Below are positions 39,396 to 49,562 of a stretch of DNA of 64,000 bases, piece after piece. The position numbers and the translations under genes were made by a program. The stretch lies in NCBI RefSeq assembly GCF_932276165.1, contig NC_064010.1:682001-746000 (forward strand). The letters run 5' to 3'. The DNA is from Plutella xylostella. Taxonomy: Eukaryota > Arthropoda > Insecta > Lepidoptera > Plutellidae. Numbering within the stretch: position 1 is the first letter of the stretch; each line of letters begins with the position of its first letter. The notes under the pieces were generated by a model that was not told the DNA's origin, did no database searches, and was given only the letters and a program-made list of their open reading frames with translations.

Positions 39396-42300
39396 CTAAT
39401 GATGATGTCCCATAGTCAGCACACACGGCATCAAAGCGCCACAGACTAGAATGACGGTCTCGCACACAGATAAACTGCCGAAACCCGCCTTCTTCTGAGG
39501 CATAGAGTCTGTGGGCAGGAGCGTGTGAGTGTGCGAGTGCGGGTGTGTCAGTTCGGGCAGCACGTGCACTGTCGCCACGTATAGGAAGGTGCCGGCTGAG
39601 AACAGCATCGCTATACCTGGAAGGATGAAATGACGAGTCTTAATAATAGTTCTTTAGTTTAAAATATAGTTGGTCGAAAACTCACAAAACAAATAAAAAC
39701 ATAGGTACTTTGTACAACTTAATATACTTATGAGCAATAAAAAAGTTCCACTTACAAAACGCCGACACTAAATGGGCCAATTTAAAAAATATATATTTAA
39801 AATGTTAACATTTTTTTTTCGTTTATAGTTGTTAATATTCTGGTGCGCTGTTAAATGTATTTCAATATTGCAGACGGCGTCAATAACCTAGCATTTTCCG
39901 CTTAGGTGTAACTTGGTGCTTGCTCACCTCACTGGAATTTTTTTATTGCCAGTGAGTGTATTAGAACACCTTTTTATAATAAAACACATCTCACCAGTGG
40001 CATTAACATCGCTCATGGTCTGCTTGCTCTCCGCGCCGATGCAGAAGAAGGTGAGCAGGGTCATGACCGGCGCCGCGCACGAGAATATGAGGAGGTGGCG
40101 GCGGATGCGGCTCCTGAGAGAGAAAATAGTAAAATAGAATAGCATATTCTTTATTTGTACACAAAAAATGGAAAAAATAGAAAAAACTTCACAAGACATA
40201 TTATGTACAAATGACAGTCTTATCGATTAAAGCGATTTCTTCCAGACAACCTTTGGGTGGAAGGATATTAAATAAATTATGCTGTTTAAAACGCCATCTA
40301 GTGGGGAATTTATCTATTTATACACACTTTATTAATAAAATAAAAAGTTAGCTTTGCTTCGCCTTAAAAAGTTGTCTTACTCCATACCGAAATTCGTAAA
40401 AATCTGTTCAGCCGTTTTGACGTGAAGAAGTAACAAACATATTATTATTATACACACATACTCACAAACAGGATGCGGTTCCCAAGATATTTTTTTTTCA
40501 AAAACTTTAGAAAGAACAAAGTTTACAGCGCCAAGTTTATTACTTATCTATGCAGATATTTGCTATTATATATGCTATTATATTTTATGCTTTATGTCAG
40601 ACTAGAATAACTTAGAATGCCATCATAATCTAAATATTTACTGCAACCAATAATAGGGATATGCTTACAAACTTGATTACCTATATCAGATAATGCAAAG
40701 TTAGGTGAAAAAACATTGTTTTTAAATAAAAAGTTATAAACAGCGCCATCTACCGGCAACTTCTAGAACTTTTCCCTTATAACCTCTCTAACCCGGCGTG
40801 CATGAGGAAGGTGACCAGCCCGAAGGCGGCGGGCGCCTTGTGCAGCATGATGGCCAGGAACACCACCAGTTCTACGCGCGCGCGGGCATGCTCCACTAGC
40901 TGACGTGTGGACTATATAGTCATTCTGGTATTGTTGTGGCTTGTTCTATAGCTAATAAGGCTACAAATCTGCTGCTGCTAAACGTTACTATATCGCGATA
41001 TGCTTAAAATACGGCGCTGTGAATGGTGGAACGCGCATTAACCGAGTTTATCGACGTAACGATAAACGTCACTATATCGCGTTTTGCCATTATTACAGCG
41101 CTGTGATTGGTCAAACGCGCATCAAACGAGTTTATCGACGTTGATAAGGAACCCGTGTAGCGGCTGTATGTATTTAAACGCGATTTTGATTGGTTATTCT
41201 GTAGTCAGCGTCCTATTAATAGCGATAACGCAGCGCCATCTATTGCAACCTATTAAAAATTTAGAATTTTTACGAGCGCTCTTCAAAAACCACAAACAGC
41301 GCCGAAACCTATTGGAAATTTGGAAACTTTACGAGCGCCCTACAAAAACCACTAACAGCGCCATCTACCGTCAGCTTCTGGAACTTTTAACTAAATATAT
41401 TTTTTCACTAACCTCTCTAGCCCGGCGTGCATGAGGAAGGTGACCAGCCCGAAGGCGGCGGGCGCCTTGTGCAGCATGATGGCCAGGAACACCACCAGTT
41501 CCACGTCAGCATGGGAGGTGGTGGCGGCTGCGCCCAGCGCCACGCCGTCAGCTAAGGGGGAGAATATAATATCTTTAAGGCTTCGTCAAACAGAACGTGG
41601 TACTAGCGTCAGAGCGCTATAACTGACGCCACGCTGTGACGCTAAGATGTATCGTAAAATAACGTCAAACAGACCCCTTAGCATGAATTTTCATCGTGAA
41701 CGTGAAGTAAAATTCATCGAGAAATTTTATATGAACAGCACCCCTGGCGGTCGGTAGCAGAACTAAAATTTTCCTACAAAATTCATCGAGTCATTTTACT
41801 TCATGTTCACGGTGAAAATTCATGGTCTGAGCGCCAGCGCTAGCAGCAACGCGTTCTGATTGACAAAGCCTTTATTCACTTATTAAAGTAACATTCAGCA
41901 TATCATAATTTGCAAGGTAAACTAAACTAGTAGAAAAGAAGAGCGGTAGTAGCTCAGTCGGGTATGCGCCCGCTTCTCACGCCAGAGATGCGGGTTCGAG
42001 TCCGGCGCTGACATGACAGAAGAATTATTACTATGAGAGGGGGTTAGGTTTATCTGCACCTGACCGTACCAATGAGTTCTTTGGAATTTAAGTACAATGC
42101 ATACCACCGCTGTTACGGTGAAGATAAATATTGTGAAGATACCTGCATAATATATCTAGATTCTGGATGCGTACCCTAAATGCATTGTACTTATTCATAA
42201 AACGACTACGGCTTGTGACTTATCACGTGAGTACAAAATGTACAGTAAAAAGCGGGTGGCCCGCTTGCGAGCTCTCTGACAACCCTTTTGGGGGAAGATG

Positions 42301-45300
42301 CCTATTTATTATATTGACAGACAAATACCCCGTTTGCGCAAGGCTTTAGAGAATTTTGTATGAGGAGTTATATGTGACTTTTATATTATATCCATCCCGC
42401 CTACCAAGCGTGAGATTTGAGGAGATGGGAGATCTTTGTCTAGTGTGCTGCAGCACTGCAGTGGAGGCCGCGACTAGGCAAACGTAGTGTGGGACGCCCT
42501 CCGGCTAGATGGGGTGACGAATTGCGAAAGGTGGCTGGTTATGATTGGATGCGGAAAGCTAAAGATCGCATCCAGCGGCGTGCTTTGGGAGAGGCCTACG
42601 TCCAGCAGTGGACTGCTATAGGCTGATGATGATGTGCTGCAGTGGATTCTTCCGGGTTGTGTATTTGCGTTTAAGTCGATTATATTTTTACGTTTAGAAG
42701 TTAAAACACATTTACATTATGATATTGACTAACATTAACAAATGATACTGGTATTACGGATAGTTGTAGCTATAGATACTTATTTGATTTGTGAAACAGA
42801 TGTTCACACAATACCTCAGAAAATTACATCATTTTCTATTTACTTATAGTATATACTTACTTATGTTATTTTTCACTTGTTATGTAAGTACTACTACGAC
42901 CATTATGTAGTGTAGTTCGTACGTATAACACTAAGGGTCTGTTCCACAATGTCTGGTTAGTGGCTACCTGACGGATAAAATACATGCTGTCTCTTTCTGT
43001 TATTATTTTTTAGACAGTGACAGCATGTATTTTATCCGACAGGTAGCGACTAACCAGACATTGTGGAACAGGGGCTTAATGTATGTCTATTGCTATACTT
43101 ACCGGCAAGTTTATTTCTTAAGAAAATAACAACATGAAAGTATGATGCTATTTCTTCAATATCATTAGTCAATTGGTCACGTACTAAATTCTTATCAAGC
43201 TACTGAAGCTAAACGCGATAAAGAATTCGAGATAAAATTGATTTTCGAAACGGCCCCTTGTAACTATTACACGTTACAATTATGTACCATTATTGAAATC
43301 CATCGGGCCACGATTTCAAAACAAGATCCCGTGCGCAACTCATCGTGTGAGCTTGTGTGTGTTTTAGTTAACAGTGGGGTTACCACCACCGACTAATAAC
43401 AATCGCATCGCTGATCTGTCAATCAGCTGTCATATCTATACAAGTTATGTCAGTTTTGACAGATAAGCGACGCGTTTATAGCTAATGTGCGGCGGTGGTG
43501 CGGTACTAATTTCACAGAATTCTTCAGTCAATGATCTTTCCACAAATCTGATAAAAGTCTGGCGACTGATGGCAGATGCAACAAGAAAGAAAAAAAAAAA
43601 AAAAAAATTCACAGAATGACTTTTTTGCTTCATGGCTCACAGTTTGTTAGTTGGTCAAGGTACAAAAGTGTATAGCTCCTAATGAAGCTGACCATAACCA
43701 GGCTGATGATGAGGATGGATATGATAAAATATCTGAGTACCACCAATGAAAATTTGCAATAAAAAATCATTTAGCAGCATCACTCCTGTGTCAGAAATGG
43801 CCAGCACGGGGCACAATCAAGACGTGACAAAAGTCTCCGTCGCGCTCACTCTTGAGGCTGCGCGATGTGAGTGAGCGCGATGCAAAACTTTAGTCTTCAT
43901 TGCGCCCTGTGCTAGCCCTCCAGATTGACTTTATTTTGTAAGTTACCTGCAGCGTGCACCACTAGTCCAATAGTAGCAGTGACATTCTTCTCCACGGGAT
44001 TGCTGGAGTCCGTGTGCCGCGAGGACACCTGGTCCACCAGCAGCATGAAGACAAAGCCTGGAATAGGAGGATACATTAGGGACATAGCTCACATAGCATA
44101 GAATCTTGTACAAACACTCTCAAGTTTGTCTAGCCCCTTAAAAGGGTCTTTTCAAAGGGAAAGGCTGATTTTTATCACATTAGGTATAGAACCTTGAGTC
44201 ATTGCAATAAGGTTAATATAGCCTGAGCAACTTTAACACAATATTGAAATAAAAATAGTATAGGGATAAAATACCATTCAAAACAAGGAACAACATCAGG
44301 CAATCTTTAGATTTAATAATGTTTTACTAGACCATCTCATCTAGTCTAAACTGTTTTTTCATTTGATTAAATCTATATAACTTTAAAACACAATCAGTGA
44401 CTTTTTTCGCATAACATGACAAATCACCTCACCCAAAACCAAAGTGATCCCGATAACAGAATGCAGATCCCCTTCATGTGTGTCAACAGCCGCTGCCGTG
44501 AACACCTCGCTCTGCACTGTCGGTTTCTGTGTGTCACTGAACAATGCCCGGACCCCCTCGGGGATGATCACGGCCAGTGCCGTGCCCACCAGCAGGCCTG
44601 CACCGAATATTGTCACTTTCTTCAGCTTGTCCTGTGGAGAATGTGGAAAGTTTGAAAGGTTGGCAGGAATACAGGAATAAAACTTCAATGTTACTTCTAC
44701 TTACATACTGTTTGTGCCAATTTAATAGATACCAACCCCTTTAATTTAAAAACAAATTTAATTGTTTATTGACAGAGAGGGATGAAACAGCTCATAGCTA
44801 AAAAAATCTATAACTTTTCTATGAATAAGCGCGTAATATAATAACACCCCCTGTTTTAGGAAAGGGATTAAAAGGAGGGATGTAGTATTGAGTGAGTATG
44901 TATTAATGTGTCATTCCATCTCAAGGAAGCTGTAACTTCCAAATAAATTACCCAAAGTCAAACCATATTAACATTTGGTTTTGTGGGATGTATGTGATAA
45001 CATAAGTTGTTTTCTATGAATAAAGTAAATATTTATTCTATTTTAGCATAAATCAACTTTTGAATGAAAGTGACTACTTATTTGGGGGGGTTTGTTAGTA
45101 AATGTTATGGTCATAAATTTTGCAATTGGATAGCATATTAATAAGCCTATGCATGCCTAATACTCGATATAATACAAAACGAAAAGTGCCCAAAACTGTA
45201 AGATTGAGTTTTTAAAGTCAATGAAAGAAATATTTTCTTATTCATTTTATTATGACAATTAGTCAAATACCGCTTTCGCGGATATTAAAGTATTACTTCA

Positions 45301-45545
45301 TTTATCGATCACGCATACGTAAATGCAAGTTGCGAAACTTAGAAATGCGAACTAAAGCAAAATATTGAGCCACTTCGACCCACTTTTTAGGTCGAGTAAA
45401 AAATGGTTTCCCTCCAAAATATTGCCTCAAAATTTGGAAGGCCGCTTACCTCAGACATGCTGACATTGAGGGGGATGATTCCTGCTGTGTAGGACCCCAC
45501 CAGCATCACCAAAGCCAGTAAAATCAGCACCCAAGTCCCTTCCAT
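39396..45545 (-). CDS. ZIP9: Zinc transporter of the SLC39A9/ZIP9 type (complete, six coding exons)
   Basis: Coding exons in order: 45545-45450, 44631-44433, 44057-43947, 41551-41413, 40113-39995, 39616-39396. All borders are GT-AG on the - strand and phases match, giving 294 residues, close to the roughly 307 of mammalian ZIP9. The N-terminus MEGTWVLILLALVMLVGSYT and TAGIIPLNVSMSE is the first membrane segment. GAGLLVGTALAVIIPEGV follows, then the metal-site helices GLVVHAAADGVALGAA and IMLHKAPAAFGLVTFLMHAG, and the end SAGTFLYVATVHVLPELTHP to a terminal GHHH. ZIP9 moves zinc into the cytosol from Golgi or across the plasma membrane. The His-rich loop HPHSHTHTLL could bind metal. Intron 4 contains a partial duplicate of exon 4. 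Confidence 0.93.
40139..40262 (-). mobile_element. LINE 3' UTR fragment in ZIP9 intron 4
   Basis: On the - strand: CCACCCAAAGGTTGTCTGGA, AGAAATCGCTTTAATCGATA and AAGAATATGCTATTC near a GTACAAATAAAG end. Same family as 7980-8386 and 11025-11158. In the hairpin one arm base has changed (ATCG-CTTTAAT-CGAT). Confidence 0.7.
40340..40445 (-). mobile_element. Decayed Helitron-like/MINE-type fragment
   Basis: GCTTTGCTTCGCCTTAAAAA, CCATACCGAAATTCGTAAAA and CTGTTCAGCCGTTTTGACGT keep the order of the copy at 1626-1819 with many substitutions. Confidence 0.5.
40740..40905 (-). pseudogene. Partial duplicate of ZIP9 exon 4
   Basis: Bases 40790-40872 repeat 41413-41497 almost exactly: CGGCGTGCATGAGGAAGGTG, ACCAGCCCGAAGGCGGCGGG, CGCCTTGTGCAGCATGATGG and CCAGGAACACCACCAGTT. 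Downstream intron sequence (GCGCCATCTACCG, CTTCTAGAACTTTT / CTTCTGGAACTTTT) is copied too. The 5' part of the exon is replaced by a CG run (ACGCGCGCGCGGGC) and no clear acceptor remains. Its frame stays open (EHARARVELVVFLA). A broken duplicate, an alternative exon or an assembly artefact are all possible. Confidence 0.75.
40978..41146. repeat. Two-copy tandem repeat, about 84-bp unit
   Basis: AAACGTTACTATATCGCGAT..GGCGCTGTGAATGG..GAGTTTATCGACGTAACGAT is followed by AAACGTCACTATATCGCGTT..AGCGCTGTGATTGG..GAGTTTATCGACGTTGAT. In ZIP9 intron 4. Confidence 0.75.
41240..41362. repeat. Two-copy tandem repeat, about 60-bp unit
   Basis: CAACCTATTAAAAATTTAGA to AAAACCACAAACAGCGCC is repeated as AAACCTATTGGAAATTTGGA to AAAACCACTAACAGCGCC. 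Each copy has TTTACGAGCGC. Confidence 0.7.
41574..41874. mobile_element. MITE with AAGGCTTCGTCAAACAGAACG ends in ZIP9 intron 3
   Basis: The left end AAGGCTTCGTCAAACAGAAC and right end GTTCTGATTGACAAAGCCTT are near-perfect inverted ends. Inner arms CATGAATTTTCATCGTGAAC and GTTCACGGTGAAAATTCATG pair as well. About 300 bp, no ORF. Confidence 0.8.
41935..42185 (+). mobile_element. SINE carrying a MITE insertion (ZIP9 intron 3)
   Basis: Head GCGGTAGTAGCTCAGTCGGG, TATGCGCCCGCTTCTCACGC and GATGCGGGTTCGAGTCCGGC (tRNA-like boxes A and B), then a GGGGTCAGG-family MITE fragment at about 42012-42070 (ATTATTACTATGAGAGGGGG, CTGCACCTGACCGTACC). The SINE body resumes at TGAGTTCTTTGGAATTTAAG, CCGCTGTTACGGTGAAGA. 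Same family as 27490-27872. Confidence 0.65.
42465..42645 (+). mobile_element. RTE-type LINE C-terminal fragment (ZIP9 intron 3)
   Basis: AGGCAAACGTAGTGTGGGAC, GCCCTCCGGCTAGATGGGGT and GGTTATGATTGGATGCGGAA encode the GKRSVGRP-type region in a diverged form, ending GAGGCCTACGTCCAGCAGTG and GATGATGATG. Confidence 0.7.
42933..43077. mobile_element. Hairpin MITE in ZIP9 intron 3
   Basis: The arms are nearly identical over about 60 bp: TGTTCCACAATGTCTGGTTA, GTGGCTACCTGACGGATAAA and ATACATGCTGTC on the left; GACAGCATGTATTTTATCCG, ACAGGTAGCGACTAACCAGA and CATTGTGGAACA on the right. The spacer is about 23 bp. Confidence 0.82.
43380..43506. mobile_element. Foldback MITE (ACCACCACCG ends) in ZIP9 intron 3
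   Basis: GTTACCACCACCGACTAATA at left, TAGCTAATGTGCGGCGGTGG at right, with TGTCAATCAGCTGTCATATC and TCAGTTTTGACAGATAAGCG inside. Related to 57590-57735. A 19-base A run follows at 43588. Confidence 0.65.
43797..43922. mobile_element. Hairpin MITE, third copy, before ZIP9 exon 3
   Basis: ATGGCCAGCACGGGGCACAA, TCAAGACGTGACAAAAGTCT, CTCTTGAGGCTGCGCGATGT and GCGCCCTGTGCTAGCCCT match the elements at 23526-23660 and 29449-29566. Confidence 0.75.
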
Positions 45546-46554
45546 GATCGCAATGTTTCAAAACCACTTTCCACAGTAAAAATAAAAAGAAACGTGTGCT
45601 TTTTCAAATGGTAACTAGCTAAATGGATAATCAGCTATTTGGACTGCATGTTTCACTTCACAACAAGCTATTTAATACATAGAATTTTAATAAAACTATC
45701 GAAATCCGAACTTAACTATTTGGCAACTTTGACAACACAACTGTGCCATAGACAAAAACAACTGTTTTTCAGCTGTCACTTCGAAAGTGATATGGATTTT
45801 CTCATTCAGCCATAACAGAATGTTTGAATTTTTTAGATCTTTCAATAAATATTATGATGAAAATTGGCTTTTTTTCTAACTGAAGCTCCATTTAGTTACC
45901 TTTATAATGTATTGTAATATGTTAAGTAATATGTTCAGAATTTTACATCTTCCACGTAGGCGCTCCAATTAACGCCATCTAGCGTTGAGTAGCATGATCA
46001 AATCCTACTAATCTGTCATACGTTGGTATGTCGTAGCATAGAATAAGGAGTACAGTCGTAGGTATTACAAATTAATTGTACAGTGATTATAACAATTTCA
46101 TTCTTATTTCTTATCGAGGTCAAAATAAATAATTAGTTCAATACATAATTATAAGGCATTGTTAAGGATGAATGAACAAAAAACAATATGAAATCCACCC
46201 ATACGATGCTCGCTTATAATTTTTGCATACAATCGCAAATTTTATTCAATACCTACATATAATCATGTTTTTTTGTAGGTCATATTTCACGTGGAATGTG
46301 ATTTTTACCTGTTTTTACATTATGACAATGTAGGTAGAGGTACGTAGGTAGTACCTAATTACCTACAGCTTAACATTAAAAGGGCCCTAGCAAGGGACTT
46401 TGTTTGAGCCCTAGTTATGAGGTAAGTACATTTACTTGTGAACATAGGTAAACAATAAATAAATAACAGGACACAGATATACAAATCATTATGCAAATCA
46501 TGCATACGTGCCACCTTACATGTACCTAGTTACCTACACTACCTACTTAATATG
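45546..46554. other. ZIP9 upstream region and intergenic DNA
   Basis: Immediate upstream region of ZIP9 on the - strand; no clear TATA box was picked. One ACGCCATCTAGCGT motif at 45972. AT-rich with short TACCTA repeats beyond. Confidence 0.4.
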
Positions 46555-46652
46555 TAACTGTGTAGATATATCAGCTGTCCGATACCATATATTATTACAG
46601 GCTCTGCCTAGCTTGGGGTCAGATGGCCGTGTGTAAGATGTCTCCACATCAT
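46555..46652 (+). mobile_element. SINE 3' fragment
   Basis: TGTAGATATATCAGCTGTCC, GGCTCTGCCTAGCTTGGGGT and AGATGGCCGTGTGTAAGATG match the SINE body at 53580-53845. Head absent. Confidence 0.65.
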
Positions 46653-46850
46653 CATCAGCCAATAATCATCCACTGCTGGACATAGGCCTCTCCCAAGGAA
46701 CGCCACAACAGTCAACACTCGGTCCTCGGCCTTCCTCATCCAACCACTACCGGCTACCCGCCTATTAGACAAGGTGTCAGATAGTGGCTGGATGAGGAAG
46801 GCTGATGAAAGAGTGTTGTGGCGCTGCTTGAGAGAAGCTTATAATAATAA
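46653..46850 (-). mobile_element. RTE-type LINE end with inverted partner
   Basis: On + CATCATCATCAGCCAATAAT, CACTGCTGGACATAGGCCTC and CCTCATCCAACCACTACCGG give the - strand RTE end. Directly after it, GTGGCTGGATGAGGAAGGCT and AGAGTGTTGTGGCGCTGCTT are the same region in + orientation, so two copies meet head to head. Confidence 0.65.
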
Positions 46851-47575
46851 TAATAATAATGCGGCAGGGCAGCTTGTGGCGAGCTGTTGGGCATTAGCGA
46901 CCCCACCCACCCGATGCCGGGGAGAACCCCTGTTCCTCATCTCTGGCTTGCCTTTATTGGTTGTCCAGAGTGAACACTGACGAGGAACAGGATCTCCCAC
47001 CTCTTGCTTGCCTTCACTGGCTGGCTTGAGTGGTGTACCGCTAGAGCATTTTGCTCGGAGGAAGGAAGTATATCCAGTAAGTGCTTGTAGGGGTCTTGAC
47101 CGGTATCCGCGATTGCTCTGAGAGCCTTGGTATACCTCTCCATCCTCAGCACCTCATGCCATGTTGCCCCCTTGTTGCTACGTCACTGTAATGTGCTAGC
47201 GACTGTTTTGGGGGGCCCATTTAATGTGTGTGCGAGTCACCCCCTGCCTTTTTATCCGTATGTGAAACATATAGGTCCAGGCAGGGGCCATAGTCCTTCC
47301 ATAGTCCCAGATACCCAGTCCATTTAGCACCCCATTCCATAACCCTGTATTAGTTTTCTCCATATCCTTCAATAGTCCTGCACTAACCGGGGATTTTCCT
47401 TGGGTTTACTTCTATAGTTTACACAGGGAAAATCGTCGGTTAGTGTCACATTTCATATAGATTAATGTTGTCAAACGGGCCTCTACATGTTGGCTTCGGC
47501 CCCATGCAAGCCTTCCAAATGCCCGGGACCCCATGGTCCCGAGACGGTAACGACACAACATAATAATAATAAATC
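46850..47575 (-). mobile_element. Unclassified LINE-like remnant
   Basis: The - strand frame 47152-46937 (71 codons: ERYTKALRAIADTGQDPYKH, LLDILPSSEQNALA) reads like a retroelement protein fragment, with a repeated (V/I)KAS(K/Q)R-type end. Flanked by ATAATAATAATAATAATGCG and CATAATAATAATAAATC. Family not recognised. Confidence 0.4.
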
Positions 47576-47755
47576 TTTATTGCAGGTGTATACCCATAGT
47601 TAAAATTAAAAATACATTAAATTCACAAATAAAATAAAATACAATAAAAATATGCTTATGTTCAGCTGCGAATGATTACAGCATTACGTCCACCTTTTGT
47701 GCACTTATATCTCACATTTGTGCAATAAAGTATTAAATAAATAAATAAAATTCAG
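47575..47755 (+). mobile_element. LINE 3' tail (GTGCAATAAAG type)
   Basis: ACGTCCACCTTTTGTGCACT, CACATTTGTGCAATAAAGTA and a TTAAATAAATAAATAAA tail; same family as 56505-56602. Confidence 0.65.
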
Positions 47756-48119
47756 ATAAAACGAGGTTGATTGACTTTTACTCCTCTGAAATTTACGAAA
47801 TTATTTTTCTTTACTAAAACAAAATTATTTTTTACAGAATTCTGTCTGAAATCTTGGTAAATACCAAGCTGTTAGGAAAGAAGAATCCATTATGGACTAA
47901 GGATTATCTTTCTACTTGATTTCATATCGAAGCCTTCAGCATTATTTATTTATACGTGAGACCACTAAAGTCCACATTGTGATCTTAATCATGGATTTAC
48001 AAACCCAATTCCCTAGACTCATCTGATTGTTCATTATTTATTACACAAGAATTGTTATGAAGTTTAATTTTCCTATAAAAAATGTATCGTATCTAGATTA
48101 GGTCTTAGTCTTAGGATTT

Positions 48120-48362
48120 TTTCCTTTATTCTATTCTATTCTCTGCACCCAATACCCCAGTGTTTGTAATGCACCTGGCTCTCTTGAATGGAGCCTTTGT
48201 GTATACCTACAATATAACCAGGGCTTAAACTGCCTTCCTATAAGCTTGGACGATTTCCTATGACGCTGGTCCTTACAATGTTTTCCTTCATCGTAAGAGC
48301 ACGTGGACCTGAATAGCTGAATTTACTTAAATTCTTTATCTGAAAAGGATTCATTGGTAAGT
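48120..48362 (-). mobile_element. SINE body fragment (GAGAGAGCCAGGTGC type)
   Basis: TTCTATTCTATTCTCTGCAC, AATGCACCTGGCTCTCTTGA, AAGCTTGGACGATTTCCTAT and TTTTCCTTCATCGTAAGAGC follow the order of the copy at 27490-27872. Head truncated. Confidence 0.65.
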
Positions 48363-48760
48363 CATCATCACGAGTCACGACCCATCACGTCCACACTGCT
48401 GGGGTCCAGGTCTCCTTCCAATGAAGGAAGGTTTTATAGGCCTAGTCCACCACGCTGGCTTAGTGCGGGTTGCAAAGCTAAGCAAGCTTGTGCTGAGAGA
48501 GTTGTCGGGTAAGTGGGCAACTCGACGGTCAGATGTTTTGCAACGTGCAGTCCGAAGCACGGAATCGTCCAGAAGAACCACATGAAATCGAACACCCATC
48601 CAATGACTGACCGTGCCAGTTGTTGCTTAACCTCAGTGATCAGTTACGATCACTGAAGCCCGCTCGACTACGGACGTACATTAACATGCCCGAATTAGAA
48701 CCTACATCCTCGCGAATTTTAAGAGAATGATTCCGTTACACCACAACAACACTTATCATT
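48362..48760 (-). mobile_element. SINE-like repeat (GTGCCCCAGCAGTGGGG family, inverted and diverged)
   Basis: TCATCATCACGAGTCACGAC, CCATCACGTCCACACTGCTG, CCTTCCAATGAAGGAAGG and CCACCACGCTGGCTTAGTGC are the reverse of the 24149 and 54049 copies. Beyond 48480 it continues into TTGTCGGGTAAGTGGGCAAC, possibly another unit. Confidence 0.55.
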
Positions 48761-49261
48761 CTACTCATATTTAATTAACACCTCTGCTCTGATATTACAG
48801 GGTGAAGAAAATTGTGCTCACCTTCTGAAGTACCCAATACCTACTTGATTATAATTACCCAGGGTATCTGCCAATTAACAGATGTTGCTATGGCCTAGCC
48901 GCATTAGGGTAATGGGCAGGCGTGAATCGTGATGCCCGTTGTAGTAATTTTCTACACTCAATGCATTTAATTGGTAGTTATATTGTGTTTATTAGTGTGA
49001 AATCTGTTTTCAATGAGACTTTACATTGTAGCGTATTGGTTCCTGAAATTCTGAGCGCCTATCTCAGCTTACAACGTCCAGGCATGCTGCTCTACAATTT
49101 ACACGGGAACTAAAGTCTGTTTTTTAATCTCAGATACTACATTGAATGATTCTGATCGGTTCATCAACAGGCGATTGTACCGTCAATAGAACGCCAATTA
49201 ATCGCTATAGAATCTGTCAATTTCGTATCTGACATTATAAAACATACTTTAGGCTAGAAAT

Positions 49262-49335
49262 TAGGGGGACATGTACAAAGGTTCCACTCGAGAGAGCCAC
49301 GTACAGGAACTTCACCCCGCTAATAAAATAGATCC
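49262..49335 (+). mobile_element. LINE/SINE 3' end fragment (CTCGAGAGAGCCACG type)
   Basis: TGTACAAAGGTTCCACTCGA, GAGAGCCACGTACAGGAACT and TCACCCCGCTAATAAAATAG match the 3' end of the RNase H LINE at 30405-31910. Confidence 0.6.
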
Positions 49336-49362
49336 TTCAATTCGTAATAATATTTTCTTAAA

Positions 49363-49562
49363 TTGCTTCGACCATTTCTTAAGTACCTAACACGAACAGG
49401 CAAACGCAGCGTGGGACGCCCTCCTGCCCTATGGACTGATTACCTTAGGCGGGTGGCGGGTAGTGGTTGGATGAGAAAGGCCGAGGACCGAGTATTGTGG
49501 CGCTCCTTGGGAGAGGCCTATGTCCAGCAATGGATGATTATTTGCTGATGATGATGAAGAAG
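49363..49562 (+). mobile_element. RTE-type LINE C-terminal fragment
   Basis: 61 codons: TRTGKRSVGRPPALWTDYLR, RVAGSGWMRKAEDRVLWRSL and GEAYVQQWMIIC, then a GATGATGATGAAG tail. This is the C-terminal end of RTE-clade proteins common in Lepidoptera. Confidence 0.8.

Noticed and set aside
44416..44680. + strand frames of 78-79 codons
   Set aside because: They are antisense to ZIP9 exon 2, whose reading is supported by splicing phase and family motifs.
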